A DNA stretch of 64,000 bases, from contig JANUWF010001217.1 of the NCBI GenBank assembly GCA_026120185.1, positions 2,092,001 to 2,156,000 on the forward strand. The letters run 5' to 3'. This stretch comes from Voacanga thouarsii (taxonomy: Eukaryota; Streptophyta; Magnoliopsida; Gentianales; Apocynaceae). A program made the position numbers and the translations under genes. Each line of letters starts with the position of its first letter. The stretch's first letter is position 1. Positions 50,190 to 61,381 of the stretch are shown one piece after another. The notes below the pieces were generated by a model that saw nothing but the letters and a program-made list of their open reading frames with translations, was not told the origin of the DNA and ran no database searches.

Positions 50190-51540
50190 TAGAAGAATTT
50201 CGTCTCGAAATTCAGGTGTACCTTTATCTCAAGTTAGGATATTTTCGCTTCACCCATTCTTTCGTTTCCCACGTGGCATCTTGAGTTCCATGATGCTCCC
50301 ACTATACCTTCAGTATAGGAATCTGTCTATTCTGAAGAGTTTTGATACTTCGGTCTAAAATTTTGATGGGTTTCTCCACGTAGTTCAAGTCGGGTTGCAA
50401 TACCAATGGTTCGTCATTCAAAACATGTCCCGGGTCGACATTTTACTTCTTCAAGTGAGACACATGGAATACATCGTGTATTCTCGTCAAACCATCCGAC
50501 AAATCCAGTCGATACGCCACTAGTCCAATTCTTTCCATTATTGAAAACGATCCCAAATATTTCGGATTCAGCTTTCCACCTTTTGGATGCTTCAAAATTC
50601 CTCTACTCAGAGTCAACCTTAAAAACACACTGTCTCCCACCTAAAATTCCAACTCCCTTCGCCTATTATACGCATAACTTTTTTATCGGCTTTGAGCAGC
50701 TTTCAACTTTTCTCTGATTAACTTCACCTTATCTAATATTTCCTAAACGCAGACTTCTCCAAACTTGCTTATGTGACCGTCTTTCCACCAACTCCAGTAC
50801 AGAGGTACTTGACACTTACATCTATACAACGTTTCATATGGAGCCATTCCAATCGAAGATTGGTAACTATTATTGTAAGCCAATTTCTCATATGGTACAC
50901 AATCAATCAATTTATTCCCGAAATCCAATACGTAAGCTCTTAACACATCTTCCAATATTTGAATAACCCTTTCTGATTGACTATTGGTTTGGGGGTGTGC
51001 CGTCGTACTAAATTTTAGATTAGAAACCATCGATTCTTGGAACTTGCCGCAAAATTAGGATGTAAATCTTGGGTCTCGGTCAGACACAATACTCGAAGGT
51101 ACTTCATGTAATCTGACTATCTCCCACACATATGTTTAAGCTAACTTTTCTATTGAGTCCCTTACGTTCATCGATATAAAATATGCTGACTTAGTCAATC
51201 TGTCTACCACTATCCATATGGCATCCTTTTGGGTTCCTGCCATAGGGAATCCGGTAACGAAGTCCATACCTCTTTCCATTTTCACTCTAGTATCAGTAAA
51301 GGTTGCAACAATTCTGCCGACTTTTTGTGTTCCACTTTAACTTTTTGACAAGTCAGGCACGTGGAGACATACCTCACCACGTCCTTCTTCATTTCGAGCC
51401 ACCAATAAGCTTTCTTCAGATTTTAATACATTTTTACTTCTCCCAGATGAATAGTATATTTGCTTCTATGCGCCTCTTCTAAAATCTTATCCTTCAGCTG
51501 TTGCTTATCAGGTACACACAAACGATCTTGGAAATACATC
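50190..51540 (-). pseudogene. Tekay-like integrase with chromodomain-like tail
   Basis: The minus-strand frame 50743-51030 carries the end of the integrase core (TTAHPQTNSQSERVIQILED, AYNNSYQSSIGMAPYE). 50443-50640 has the C-terminal GKLNPKYLGSFSIMERIG and HDVFHVSHLKK motifs. Further frames to about 50190 give PIKILDRSIKTLQ and WEHHGTQDATWE, resembling a chromodomain. The zinc-binding part lies at 51350-51420 in broken frames. Stops and frameshifts prevent function. Confidence 0.8.
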
Positions 51541-51554
51541 ACTCCCGACTCGTC

Positions 51555-52883
51555 CTACCGGAAATCACTGCCTTGCCGTTTAAGTTCTTCATCCTTAAAA
51601 AGTTGAAACTCCGCATTACTTTGCTGTGCTTTAATGATTTCCTGCCTTAGAATCGGTATCAATCTTAGATTACTGACGATAATCCTCTCTTCTTGCACTT
51701 CCGTCTTCCTATCCAACACCTCTTGGACTGCTTGAATCTCTTGCACTCTCAATCTGGCCATTTTGACTTTACAACTCAGGACATTAGCAATAACGTTGGC
51801 CTTTCCAGAGTAGTAGTTGATAGGATAACGATATTCCTCCAAAAATTCCATCCATCTTCGCTGCCTTAAATTCAAGTCCTTTTGGGTAAAAATATATTTC
51901 AGACTCTTGTGGTTTGTGAACACCTCATACTCGACTCCATACAGGTAATGTCGCCATTTCTTCAATGTAAAAACAATATCAGCCAGCTCCAAATCATGCA
52001 TTGGATAATTGACTTCGTGAGGTTTCAACTTCCGTGAGGCATAGGCTATTACCTTCCTATTCTGCATCAATACAGCTCCCAAACCTTCCTTAGAAGCATC
52101 AGTATACAAAGCATAGGGTTTATCTCCCTCTGGAAAACTCAGCACTGGAGCCATCATTAACCTCCGCTTCAGTTCTTGGAAACTCTTCTCGCATTTCTCA
52201 CTCCAGACAAAGGATACATCCTTTCTCAACAATCAGGTCATAGGTGATGGTAGCACTGAGAACTCTTTAATAAACCACCTATAATAGCCGGTCAATCCCA
52301 AGAAACTTCTAATCTCAGTGATGTTCTCCGGTTGCTTCCATTCCAAAACTACTTCAACTTTCACTAGGTCTACCTTGATTCCATCCTTGGCCACAACATG
52401 CCTAAGAAATGACATATTGTCCAGCCAAAATTCGCACTTGCTAAATTTGGCATAAAACTTGTGCTCTCTTAGCTTCTCTAACACCAGCTTTAGATACTTT
52501 GCATTATCCTCTAGGCTCTTGGAGTATATAAGTATATCGTTGATGAATACCATCACAAACTTATCCAGGTAGGGTTGGAAAACACGATGCATTAAATTCA
52601 TAAACACCATCGGTGCATTAGTCACTCTAAAAGGCATTACTACGAACTTGTAGTGACCATATCTTGTGTTGAAGGCCGTCTTGGGAATATCCTCCTCCTT
52701 TATCCACACTTGATAATATGCCTGTCTCCGATCCAATTTGAAATAACAACTGGAGCCTTGCAACTGGTCGAACAGCTCATCAATTAATAGTAGGAGATAT
52801 TTATTCTTGATGGTCAAATTATTCAACTCCCGATAGTTAATGCACAACCTCAAAGTCCCATCATTCTTCTTCACAAATAGCAT
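51555..52883 (-). pseudogene. Tekay-like reverse transcriptase and RNase H
   Basis: RT: 52233-52883, with [32 protein letters not shown] and the active-site box read as [10 protein letters not shown]. The usual FIDD has Asp changed to Asn (codon 52539-52541), which should abolish polymerase activity. RNase H: 51555-52232, with [19 protein letters not shown] and [12 protein letters not shown] stop between the two frames (52231-52234) breaks the polyprotein. Confidence 0.88.
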
Positions 52884-53033
52884 TAGAGCTCTCCAAGTGA
52901 CATGTTAGGTCTTATGTAACCTTACTTCACCAATTCCTCTAGCTTCTCCTTTTGTTCCTTCAATTCCATTGGTACCATCCGATATAGGGTTGGGGATACA
53001 GGTTCTGCTCCTAGAATTGGATCTATGGTGAAC

Positions 53034-53330
53034 TCAACTTCTCGAGTAGGAGGACGAGAAGTGAGTTCTGCCCACTTCAATCTTATAATTTTGCACATAC
53101 CGATCTGCTTGCACCATTTTTTCCAAAGGCGTACTTACCAACAAGATAAAAGGTAGTTCTACTCCATCCCAACCCAAATGATATGCACAATTCTTGTTTA
53201 AATAGGAATGGGTAGATCCAAGGTCTATCAGTGCATTAACTGAACGACCTTGGATAGTAAACGTACATTCCATCACCGCTGCATCTGCTCCAACTTCCTC
53301 CCGGTTAAGAGCGAAAACATTTGCTTTCAC
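53034..53330 (-). pseudogene. Tekay-like aspartic protease remnant
   Basis: The frame shows ALIDLGSTHSYLNKNC; the family motif is D(S/T)G, here DLG, so a key catalytic residue pattern is altered. Upstream (53440-53560) a CCHC-type region reads in broken frames. It lies between gag and RT as expected. Confidence 0.7.
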
Positions 53331-53633
53331 TTACAGCTTCTGAGTTCCACTTCCGGAGGCTCTCGCAGTATTGGCTCGATTGGCTCCCATAGTCTGGGCT
53401 GGGTTTCCTTGCCTGATTCGGAGGAGTTTTGGGCAGACGTTTCGTAGATGTGTCGAATATCTGCAATTGTAGCATTTCCATTCAGCTCCCTTGGACCAAC
53501 AGATCTTCTCTAGATGACCCTTTTTCCTGCAATGTCAGCACGATGAAAGATTCTATGTAGGACCAGTTGGTGCCGTTCTTGTTTGCTTTCCTCGGTTCTG
53601 CCATTGTTGGTGGGCAAGTCGCTTATTAATTTG

Positions 53634-53991
53634 CTACTTCTGAAAGGGTCTCGGTGGTTGCCTTGGTGGCAAAAACAGTCTTGGTACCATCCTGTTTCGA
53701 TCCTCGTTCTCTGCCTGGGTCGCTGCGTCTACTGCTCTCAAATAAGTCGTCGGTGGAGAAGGTGCCAAAGCCCTTCTCAGCTCTTGCCTTATTCCCTTGA
53801 CAAAGTGCCTAGTTCGGTTCTGCTCGGTATCTACCAGCTTCTTGCAATACTTTGACAATTGGATAAAACGAGCAGCGTACTGAGCCACGGTCATACTTCC
53901 TTACTTCAGATTTTGGAACTTGTCCTCCCTTTTCTCCACTATCCACTGAGGGATGTGTTCCATTTTGAATGCCTCCATAAAGTTGGCCCAC
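53634..53991 (-). pseudogene. Tekay-like gag remnant
   Basis: The minus-strand frame reads MTVAQYAARFIQLSKYCKKL and TRHFVKGIRQELRRAL, typical of the retrotransposon gag domain. It begins abruptly at the junction with the truncated LTR (53998), so the N-terminal half and leader are lost. One stop (near 53895) separates it from an upstream piece reading MEHIPQWIVEK. Confidence 0.75.
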
Positions 53992-53997
53992 GTCTAG

Positions 53998-54623
53998 TTT
54001 CGAAAACCAGCCATGAAGAAAATCTGATTTTTTTTTTTTCAGATTTTAACCAAAAAAAGAACAAGAAAAAGATGAAGTTCTTGAAGAAATAGTTGTGGTG
54101 ATTTAATTGAAATCTCTTCCTGTTCTTCCTCCACATTTTCAGCCAACCTACCATCCCACAAGAACTGAAATTTTCGAAATTCCAAGCAAGGAATTATCCA
54201 AGAATATTTATGGATATAAAAATGAATTAAAGAATTAAGTGTAGTTTAAATTTAAAGAGGTTAGGATAAGGTTTGCAAAAATAATGGAGACAAGAATTCT
54301 TTTTAGGACAATATCAAATGGTTAAGACATTAGAGACCTTAGAGATTAAATCACAAAGCTTTAACCACTTAACCATAACAACTCTTGTTTTTATTTTTTC
54401 AACCAAATATTCTTCTTATTTAAGCCTCAAGCCATCTTCCTATTTCGACCTCAAGTAAAATTATTTTTTACCCTTTCTACTCAACAAGCACAAATAAATC
54501 ATATAATCCATAAACCACAATTCTAAGGCACACAAAATCATTCAAGAGATATATTTTATGCACGATAATATGATATGCATCCCATCCTTCTTACTCTAGG
54601 GTAGGTTTAGGTGGGATTTTACA
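53998..54623 (-). repeat. Truncated 5' LTR of the Tekay-like element
   Basis: It matches the right-hand 632 bp of the long LTR (49546-50177) and ends at TTTTACA next to the CATGA target duplication. About 3.4 kb of this LTR, plus PBS and gag start, are missing. Confidence 0.85.
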
Positions 54624-55682
54624 CATGAGAAACCTAGAGAGAATTTTTCCAGAAACTAATACAGGAGAGCCAAGAGGGAGGATCAACAAAATCTTTGGAA
54701 ATGGAAAAGGGCATTGCCCAAGAAGATTTGCAAAAAACGAAGAGGAATTTACTTGTGTATGAATGTTTCTTAATCTCCCTTTGTAATTCTATTTTGATAG
54801 TGGTGAATTGAGTTGATCTAATTGTAATTTGAGGCTTCATGTATTGAATTACTCTTTTGATTTAATTAAATCTTAATTTTAGTAATTGATTACTTGTGCT
54901 TATAGAATCATATTAATTATGACCAGTTAATTAATTTGATGATTTGTTCTTCTTTTGTTAATTCGAGAGATGATAGTGAGGGAAAGAACTTGGTAATCAA
55001 TAGGGATATTATTTTTCCGTATCTACCTTAGCTAATTGGGGTTAATTGAACTTAATGCTACCTAGATTGAATTAATGAGATAGAAATATCCATTAATTGT
55101 GTTAAGGATAAGAGATTCATAAATTGAGTAATAGTGGATTTCACGTGAGTAACTCTTATCAGTATTAAATTAGTGATTTGATTGTGTAAAGTTGTGTTTG
55201 ATATTTGTCTAATTTTAGAGGATTTCATTTAATTACATGTCCTTCCTCCTTCTCTTACTCCTTGATGTTCTTGTGACCAATCTTATGTGAATTTGTATCT
55301 AGTTCCCTATGTTAGTAGTTGTGATTCTTTTTATCCTTTGGATTAGTAGGCTTAACAAGGAATTTAGAGTGACCAATTTTGTGTGAAGTTCTATTGAGTT
55401 CCCTATGTTAGTAATTATAATTGTTTTTATCCTTTGAATTAGAAGGCTAAATAATGAAATTAGAGTGAATAGTGATAATTGGTTATCTCGAGAATCAATA
55501 CTTGTTAAATTTTCGATACTATATATGTGATGGGTGTACTTGTTCTATTATATATATATATTTTAAAATTTAATATTTTATTTAAAACTTAAATATTTAT
55601 AGATTTGTCTATTAATATGTTCCATTCGAAAACCAAAACACACACAAAAGAATTATTCTTTATTTTTTTACACAACAATTAT

Positions 55683-56405
55683 TCTTTTTTCTCTTTCCTT
55701 TATTTTATAGTACCTTCTTTTCTTGCTTGTGAACTGTTGCAAATTTAGATGAATAGGAGGAAACTAGTCTTTAATCTTGCAATTGCAGCCCCTTTTTTTG
55801 CATTGCTGCATCAAGAGTTGGCATTCTGCTGAACTTTGTTTGTGTTTGAGTTGTCCGTCGATGATAATGCTTTTTTTAATAAATCAATATCTTAGGTCTG
55901 AGAAATTTTTACTACACGGGAGTGTCTATGAACACGGCTTTTGGAAATACATGCGATGCAGGACAACTCGTTCAAGCCGCTCAGCGTCAGAGATAATTGA
56001 AGTGATGTAATAGGGAAGCTTGCGGGGGAAATAATTGAAGCTCTAGACTTCGTAGGCTAAAAGAATTTTTTCGTACTTCTCCTCTGTAATTGAAATCTTT
56101 CAAAGACTTCGTGGTCTTCGCACGAAGCTACATTTGAAAAACAGGAGATTCCATTCGACCTTTCTTTAAGCGAAGGAAGAGTTAGTGCAATTATGCTTGT
56201 TACTGACAAAACTTTGAACTTTGGCTCTCAACGTACACCCCGCATGTAAAATCAATTCAAAAGGCCTTATCTTTAACTGTTTTCTTTTCACAGTGCAAGT
56301 TCGACTGTGAATTGTTCAGCAAAAGAATAACAAAGCCCACGTGAATTGTTCTTTTTCCTTGTTTTATTCCTACTTTTGAGAAAAGCTTAAAAAAAAAAAA
56401 AAAGG
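55683..56405 (+). other. End of the golgin last intron in unit B, with deletion junction
   Basis: 55690-55945 aligns with 12340-12560 of the intact gene, then jumps to sequence like 14465, then to 16070 onward (AAGCTTGCGG...GAAATAA.TGAAGCT). The last exon and 3' UTR (copy A 14480-16070) are therefore deleted. About 40 bp at the junction (55950-55990, GATGCAGGACAACTCGTTC...) match nothing in unit A. The flank lacks the MITE present at 16252. Confidence 0.7.
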
Positions 56406-56407
56406 TT

Positions 56408-56735
56408 ACACAATGTTTTATATCAATCTTACTTGGAGAACTTTCAATACCAACTTTTCTTCTCCCTCCTGTCTTCAAATATACTGGATATAAATAGATA
56501 TGAATTAATTCAGAATAAATTTTATAAAAAATTAGTATTAAATATATAAAGTTATATGGAGTCTAAAGAGAGAAAACAATGTTTTACATTATTCTATCTT
56601 ACTAATTTCGATACCAACTTTTATTTTTCCTTCAGTCTTCAAGTATATTAGGTATGAGTGGATAAAAATTAATTTAAAATAACTTTTGTAAAAAATTATT
56701 AAATATATGAGGTCATATGTTTCAAAGAAAAAGAA
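56408..56735. repeat. Tandem duplication, two copies of about 160 bp
   Basis: ACAATGTTTTAT...ACCAACTTTT...TTCAAATATACTGG and ACAATGTTTTAC...ACCAACTTTT...TTCAAGTATATTAGG repeat the same order of blocks. A/T-rich, non-coding, and not seen at this place in unit A. Confidence 0.6.
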
Positions 56736-57339
56736 TATAATGTGTGGTGAGTAAATAATAATTTTTCAGAAACTAAAATTATATAAAATAATAATATATT
56801 TGAATTCAAATAAAATTTTAATTTGAAATCAGATTAGAGAATTGATATCCACTTAAAGTCTTAATGTTAAAATTATTCAATAGGTTTCTATCTTAAAAAA
56901 AAGGGAAAAAGACTGAGTTATAAAAGGACTATGACAGCCTTTGCTTGGCTTTGTCAAACTTTTTTTTTTTGAACTTTTAACAAAAGATGCAATTTTTTAT
57001 TGGCCAACCAGAACCAAAATGGTGATTGCTAGAACCATGACCGGCCGGAACAGTCGGTTTTCAGCCTTCAACCGTGACCGCCCTAGGCGTATACATGATC
57101 TTGACAAAGACTATTTTGGCATGCATTATTGGGAGAGTAGAGTGGATAAGTTAAAAGAGGCATCCTCCTCTCCATAATTTTGATTGGTGGTCATTTTCAG
57201 AAATCGTGATCAAGAAAAAGACCAAACAGTTATAAAAGAAAAATGACATAGTTATAGAAGAATTATGCTAGTCTTTGTTTGGTTTAGTCAAAATTAGGTC
57301 TCATTTATTTGCACTTCTTTAGCATAATCTAGGGGTTGA
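56736..57339 (+). other. Unit B flank with a unique segment
   Basis: The sequence at 56880-56950 and again at 57255-57325 matches 23446-23570 of unit A. The 300 bp between these two matches are unique to unit B and contain a frame (57024-57177) reading NRDRPRRIHDLDKDYFGMHY. I do not recognise it. No splice sites or partner exons are evident. Confidence 0.45.
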
Positions 57340-58800
57340 AATGACCAATCTCAATCTTAATTCCTAACCTTAGTTTTAGCGGTTGAACCAAATTAACAGT
57401 TGACGGTTAAAGTTACAGGTTTTTGCTTTTTTTTTGGGGTATTTTTTAAAAATGTTTTAAAAGTTTTTTAAGTATAAAAATAATTAAATATATAAAATAT
57501 GAAAATAATGAGTTTGAACTTAATTTTAGTTTTCTAAAATTAAGTTGTATACGTATCCTCTTAGAGCGTAAGAGAATTAAAACTCTCATAATTTTCTTAC
57601 CTTTTAACATTTTCTTACCTTTAACTTTAATAGTCATCACTCTTGATTGTACTTATAATTCCTTTAGTGTCCACATCGAAAAATTTATTGATATCCAACC
57701 TATACCTTTTCTTATACACGATCGTTAACTCTAATATAATAATCTAAATATGATTGAACTTTAACAACTTCCGATGCCATTATTGAGCAAGTGTCGTTCA
57801 AAATGTTTCCTCCAACATTGAAAGCTTATTTTATTGCAACGGTTGAAACGGAAATAGTTAGAATCTCCTTTGTCATTAATGCTACAATAAAGAATTTGTT
57901 CCTATTTTTGACCCATCACTTCAAGATATCAAATGTTTCAACTATTTTCTTTCACTCTAAATTATAAGTTAGATATAATTCAAATTAGATATAATTTAAA
58001 TTCTGCCGTAGAAGTTGGAGATCTTTTCGGTCGTTTTGACCTTTCTAGCTTAAAAAGTCTTGCTTTGTTAGTTCTTGAATATCCGGATGTCGAAATTTCA
58101 ATATTTTGAGTTGTTTGAATAGTTAAACCATATTTTCTAGAATATTCATGATATAACTTACAAAGAATATTCTTTATATTAACTATTATATAAGAAACAT
58201 CAAGAGGGAATCTAAGATCCTGAGTATTACTATCACCATTATTATTATTATTGAGATTTCGACATCCGAATATGAACCATTATAACTATTACTGCTGTCA
58301 GTAGTAAAGAATCATAACAAGTAAGATAATCTTGTAAATCATCAATTCTCATACGTGAATTAAGAACACTAGCAACTAAATTAACATCAGATATTTCTAA
58401 ATAATATTTTAACCATTTAGCTTTTATAGCATTAATATAAGGAGACAAAAGACTATTATCAGAATATTTATTAAAAATACTACTAACATTACTATATTTT
58501 TGAACAACTAAATGTTAAGTAGAATAATAAATATAATATAAAAATATAAATAGCATCACTAAAAGTTTTTAAGAAATTTAAAATATCTTCATAAATAATC
58601 CATTATTGAGGAAATAAATATATTCTAATTGCTCTATTTGTTAATATATATATATGTTCTGTATATGAAAAAAGATTCATTTAATAATTCATATGTGAAA
58701 TTCCATATATTTGGAATATCTCTTAGAAATTACTTTGATTTCACACCATTACATTTATAAAATTGGCTTCATTTTTTTTTTTTTAACTGGAGCCTTAGAC
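57340..58800 (-). mobile_element. Second hAT transposon remnant
   Basis: Minus-strand frames give a transposase middle region (58248-58448: AKWLKYYLEISDVNLVASVL) and a C-terminal dimerisation domain near 57730-57900 (KEILTISVSTVAIK, AFNVGGNILND). The left end (AGGGGTTGAAATGACC) begins at about 57340 where unit B homology stops. Stops and indels are frequent and the right end is unclear. It is not a close copy of the hAT at 24436. Confidence 0.65.
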
Positions 58801-58867
58801 AATAAAGAAGAAAAAAATGACATTATTTAGTTTAATATAAAAATCAAGACTTTTTGAATTATTTTGT

Positions 58868-59568
58868 TGTTGACGTCAACTTTGCTGAGCCGACACAACG
58901 GTTACTTTGAGCCGATGCCGATTTGATAAATTGGGACGAGCCGATAAAGTCAATCTTTCAAGTAGCCAATAGTCATGGTCAACATCGACACCACGGAGCC
59001 GATAAGATAGAAAATAGATTCTTGATCTTTTGGCGCAAGAATTTTGCACGACCGTTGGGAGCATTCTTTGGCCGGAAGAAACTCCACGATTTATTAGTGG
59101 CTCGTTTGCAGCAAGTATAAAATGGGAGCATTGCCTAAAACCAAGACAATCAGACCATCAACCAGCAATATTCAATTTCAATTTCTTCTACTTCATCGTC
59201 ATTTACAGCTTTTTAGTATAGAATCTCAATTCCTTATAACTTTCTTACTGTTTTGTTATAGTTTTCCTTTACAGCTTTATTTCTAATTTTTCCTTACAGC
59301 TTTCTGTTCTTCTTTACAATATCTGACTCTTTCTGTACTTTTCTTTAAGCAAGTTATTACAAGTATCATTCTGTTCTTCTAGAAAAGTCCTTCCATTGAG
59401 CATTTTCAACTGACTTTCTTGAACCCTTTCTATAGTAAGTTCAAGTAACTCGGTCCTTGATTAAAAAAAGATTTGATATAATTTTCTGTTTCACCATAGC
59501 GGATCGTTTGTGTTTATCGGATATGAAGCCGATCCCCATTTGCATCGGCTCCTATTTTGACAACAACA
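58868..59568 (+). repeat. 5' LTR of the Tat-like element
   Basis: It starts TGTTGACGTCAAC and ends near GACAACAACA. GAGCCGATA-type repeats occur in the first third, and a TATA-like AGTATAAAATGG lies at about 59115. The 3' LTR is outside the window, so the ends are approximate. Confidence 0.65.
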
Positions 59569-59570
59569 CA

Positions 59571-59591
59571 GATTGGCACGCCCAGTGGGAC
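59571..59591 (+). promoter_or_regulatory. Primer-binding site of the Tat-like element
   Basis: ATTGGCACGCCCAGTGGGAC follows the LTR end, in the position and style (TTGGC..C...GGG) of gypsy primer-binding sites. The primer tRNA was not determined. Confidence 0.6.
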
Positions 59592-60007
59592 CAGAGGTCA
59601 GTGTTCGCATGCTATTGCAGTCAAGACGAACAATGGCAAACAATTCACAGCAGCCACAGGCACCGGAGACATCTGACTGACCCCCAGTCCGTGCTCTCTG
59701 GGGAGTCTTTGATCATTCGGTTACGACTACCAGTTGTACTCAGGGTACTTCTGTGGAGCATGGAGGTCAGTCCTCACCCCCACCACCGGTGTCTTAGTCG
59801 ATGTCCACCTCATTGACTGCCATTCGACATACTATGGAACAATGTACTGGCGAGCTCTTACAGGGATTTATTCCACAATTCGCTACTATTTTTTGACCTC
59901 TGCTTCAGAATGAGCTTCAACAATTTGCGCAGAGGCAAAATACGCAAACCTTTGCTCAGCCATCAGGTTATCATGCACAAGGGACAAACACGACACCTAC
60001 ATACCCC

Positions 60008-61381
60008 ATGCCATCGGCTAATGGTGTATCCTCTCATAGTTCAATGCACCTCCTGCGAAGAGAAGTAGGCTTCCCTGCTACCGGGGGGCATCAAGTGCCA
60101 GGAGTGGTGGCTCAAAACACGTTGCCAGTAGACATGTTTTCAGGCAGAAGTCCGGTCCCAATAACAGGGTTACCATCGACTTATGAAGCAGTTCCAAACC
60201 TTGTTAGGGGAAACATGGCGCCTTTTGGGGGGCAGCCGAATTACTCTGTTCCTTACCCTCCTTTATATCCGGCAATCACAGCGGCTAACCCAGGGCAGGG
60301 AATTGGAAGTACTGAGCCGTCCACAGGGCAAGGTCCCCGACCTATCATGCAAAGTCCCTTACTTCAGTTTCAACAGCCGTACTAGCCGGTGGATATGGTA
60401 ACGGAAACATTCCGACGGCAGTCACGGGATTGGCTCGTATATAAAAAACCTTACCCGGAGTGGGTGGATTCCATGACAGTGCTCCCTCGAGGCTACAAGC
60501 TGCCGGAGTTTTCAACATTTTCTGGTGAAGACAATAAGTCCACCATAGAACACATCGGAAGATTCACAGTACAATGCGGTGAGTTGGGAAACAATGAATG
60601 GCATAAGTTACAACTGTTTTCATTATATTTGACAGGAGCAGCATTCACATGGTATGCCAATCTAGTTCCTAATTCTGTATATTCCTGGGCTGATATGGAA
60701 AGAATGTTTCACCAACGTTTCTTGAAACCGGTACTGGAAGTTTCCATCGCGGACTTTCTGGCAATAAAACAAAAGGGATCAGAAGATGTTGCGGATTTTA
60801 TTAAATGTTTCCGGCAAACTAAGTCCAAATGTACAACCCAATTGCCTGAAATAGAATGTTCAAGGATTGCTATTAGCAGGATGCATCTGCAGCTCAAAGA
60901 ACAGCTCATTCTCCAAGACTTCTCGAATTTATCCCGGCTGTTATCTCACGCTGTCAGAATAGAAGGGATGATCAAAGAGAAAGAGAAGAGGCATTCCGTC
61001 AAGTTCTCTTATGGCCAGACAATGATATCTGTCATAGACGATACTAATGAGGAAGACGAAGAGCAGGCTATAGAGGTAATGGCAACAGAATTGGTAAAGG
61101 GCGCATTCTATACGTGTCCTCACTTGAAGCCCGGCAAAGGAAAGGAGGAAATTGCCACATCAGGACCCTCCTATTCATTTGACGTCTCAAAAGCTGAACA
61201 AATCTTTGACCAACTGGTGGCAGATAAGAAGATTCGCCTGGCTTATGGACACAAGATCCCCAGCCAGGAAGAGTTGAAAGGAAAAGGTACTGTAAATGGC
61301 ATAACTCTTTCTCGCATAGTACTAACAGTTGTATTGTCTTTAGAAACATCATTCAGAAGGCTATCCAGGACGGAAGATTGA
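60008..61381 (+). pseudogene. Tat-like gag
   Basis: A Pro/Gln-rich N-terminal segment (60008-60382) is followed in the same frame by one TAG (60383-60385) and then the gag domain (60389-61280: YKLPEFSTFSGEDN, AFTWYANLVPNSV, RMFHQRFLKP). Near 61284 a frame change leads to RYCKWHNSFSHSTNSC, a zinc-knuckle-like Cys/His motif, then NIIQKAIQDGRLKF. The stop and the frameshift imply a defective Gag unless read through. Confidence 0.75.

Larger units (their letters stand above)
46160..54623 (-). mobile_element. Ty3/gypsy chromovirus, Tekay-like, with truncated 5' LTR
   Basis: It is bounded by the direct repeat CATGA (46155-46159 and 54624-54628) and has ends TGTAACAC...GGATTTTACA. Minus-strand order: truncated 5' LTR (53998-54623), gag, protease, RT, RNase H, integrase, chromodomain-like tail, polypurine tract (AAGAAGGGAAGGA, complement of 50178-50190) and a 4.0-kb 3' LTR (46160-50177). 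Long LTRs and an integrase chromodomain point to the Tekay/Del group; the clade is inference. The PBS and gag start were lost when the 5' LTR was truncated. Confidence 0.87.
45718..55677 (+). mobile_element. Solo LTR (about 1.49 kb net) with ATTAT target duplication, split by the Tekay-like element
   Basis: It starts TGTTATGCGTTAG and ends ACACAACA, flanked by ATTAT at 45713-45717 and 55678-55682. Removing the gypsy insertion (46160-54623 plus one CATGA) leaves a 1.49-kb sequence with no coding domain or PBS. The uninterrupted intron is visible in unit A (ACAGTGTATTATTGTTATTA, about 12294-12313). The same family lies in reverse at 12579-14452. The GGCGCC / GCACC-rich sector is at 45900-46060. 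Confidence 0.75.

Noticed and set aside
53583..53855. Plus-strand 90-codon frame
   Set aside because: Antisense shadow of the chromovirus gag.
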